Source: Rhodoferax sp. (GTDB taxonomy: Bacteria > Pseudomonadota > Gammaproteobacteria > Burkholderiales > Burkholderiaceae_C). From it: 13,611 bases of DNA. Below are positions 13,452 through 13,611 of the stretch, piece after piece. Position 1 is the stretch's first letter. The number at the start of each line of letters is the position of its first letter. The stretch spans positions 1 to 13,611 of the forward strand of contig JAJAZK010000037.1 in assembly GCA_026785765.1 (NCBI GenBank), read 5' to 3'. The position numbers and the translations under genes are program-made. The notes below the pieces were generated by a model. That model searched no databases, was not told where the DNA came from, and saw nothing but the letters and a program-made list of their open reading frames with translations.

Positions 13452-13611
13452 TCAGGACTGGCAGTCCTGGCCGGAGCGGCGTGTCAGCTTCTTTTCCGCC
13501 GCATACTTCTCGGCCGAGGCCCGCACCAGCGGCTTGATCACCTGTTGGTCCGCTTCCAGCCAATCGGAACTCCAGACGAACTTGCTGCCGTCCCAGGTGT
13601 GCACCCGTGCA
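13452..13611 (-). CDS. ABC transporter substrate-binding protein, branched-chain type, C-terminal end only
   Basis: About 52 C-terminal codons; the gene starts beyond the right edge. The translation RVHTWDGSKFVWSSDWLEAD, then VIKPLVRASAEKYAAEKKLT, then RRSGQDCQS and TGA, matches the end of LivK-like periplasmic receptors (W.G..W...W..AD...V.PLV..SA..YA.EK). It is probably the receptor for the same importer as the LivF-like ATPase, and it precedes that gene on the minus strand. Ligand unknown. Confidence 0.75.
   Translation of the reverse strand, partial: ARVHTWDGSKFVWSSDWLEADQQVIKPLVRASAEKYAAEKKLTRRSGQDCQS

Overview
The window looks like a chromosomal segment of a betaproteobacterium, most likely Comamonadaceae or close Burkholderiales. 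The reasons are two tandem Bug-type periplasmic receptors, the small DUF1840 and DUF6356 genes, the aromatic-CoA gene content, high GC, and an intergenic repeat that resembles one I recall from that family. The assignment is an inference from gene content; no search was run.

Left block (1-3138, minus strand): a compact aromatic acyl-CoA operon. A bifunctional FAD monooxygenase/Old Yellow Enzyme fusion (salicylyl-CoA 5-hydroxylase or 2-aminobenzoyl-CoA monooxygenase/reductase type) is followed 2 bp later by a MarR regulator. The regulator overlaps an enoyl-CoA hydratase that leaves the window. Together they fit CoA-dependent dearomatisation followed by beta-oxidation-like steps. A TTGACA promoter and a perfect 18-bp palindrome lie directly before the first ATG and suggest MarR control and a leaderless mRNA.

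Centre (3251-7788): a visibly less GC-rich, defence-like island. It holds a large PLD-nuclease/SF2-helicase/DUF3427 protein (minus), a gap of about 570 bp with two diverged copies of a dispersed repeat and a broken minus-strand reading frame, then an unannotated C-terminal remnant of a C5-cytosine DNA methyltransferase. The remnant's stop codon overlaps the start of an intact HNH endonuclease. This reads as a decayed type II restriction-modification pair in which the methyltransferase has lost most of its length and the nuclease has survived.

Right-centre (7852-9024): housekeeping-like small genes: DUF1840, a convergent Lrp/AsnC regulator, and a divergent DUF6356 membrane protein. Several inverted repeats lie between them.

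Right block (9004-13611, minus strand): an uptake and activation cluster read from right to left. It contains the end of a branched-chain-type ABC substrate-binding protein, three hairpins, a LivF-type ATPase, a PaaK-like CoA ligase with unusual core motifs, and two Bug solute receptors. It probably imports and CoA-activates an organic or aromatic acid; the substrate cannot be read from sequence.
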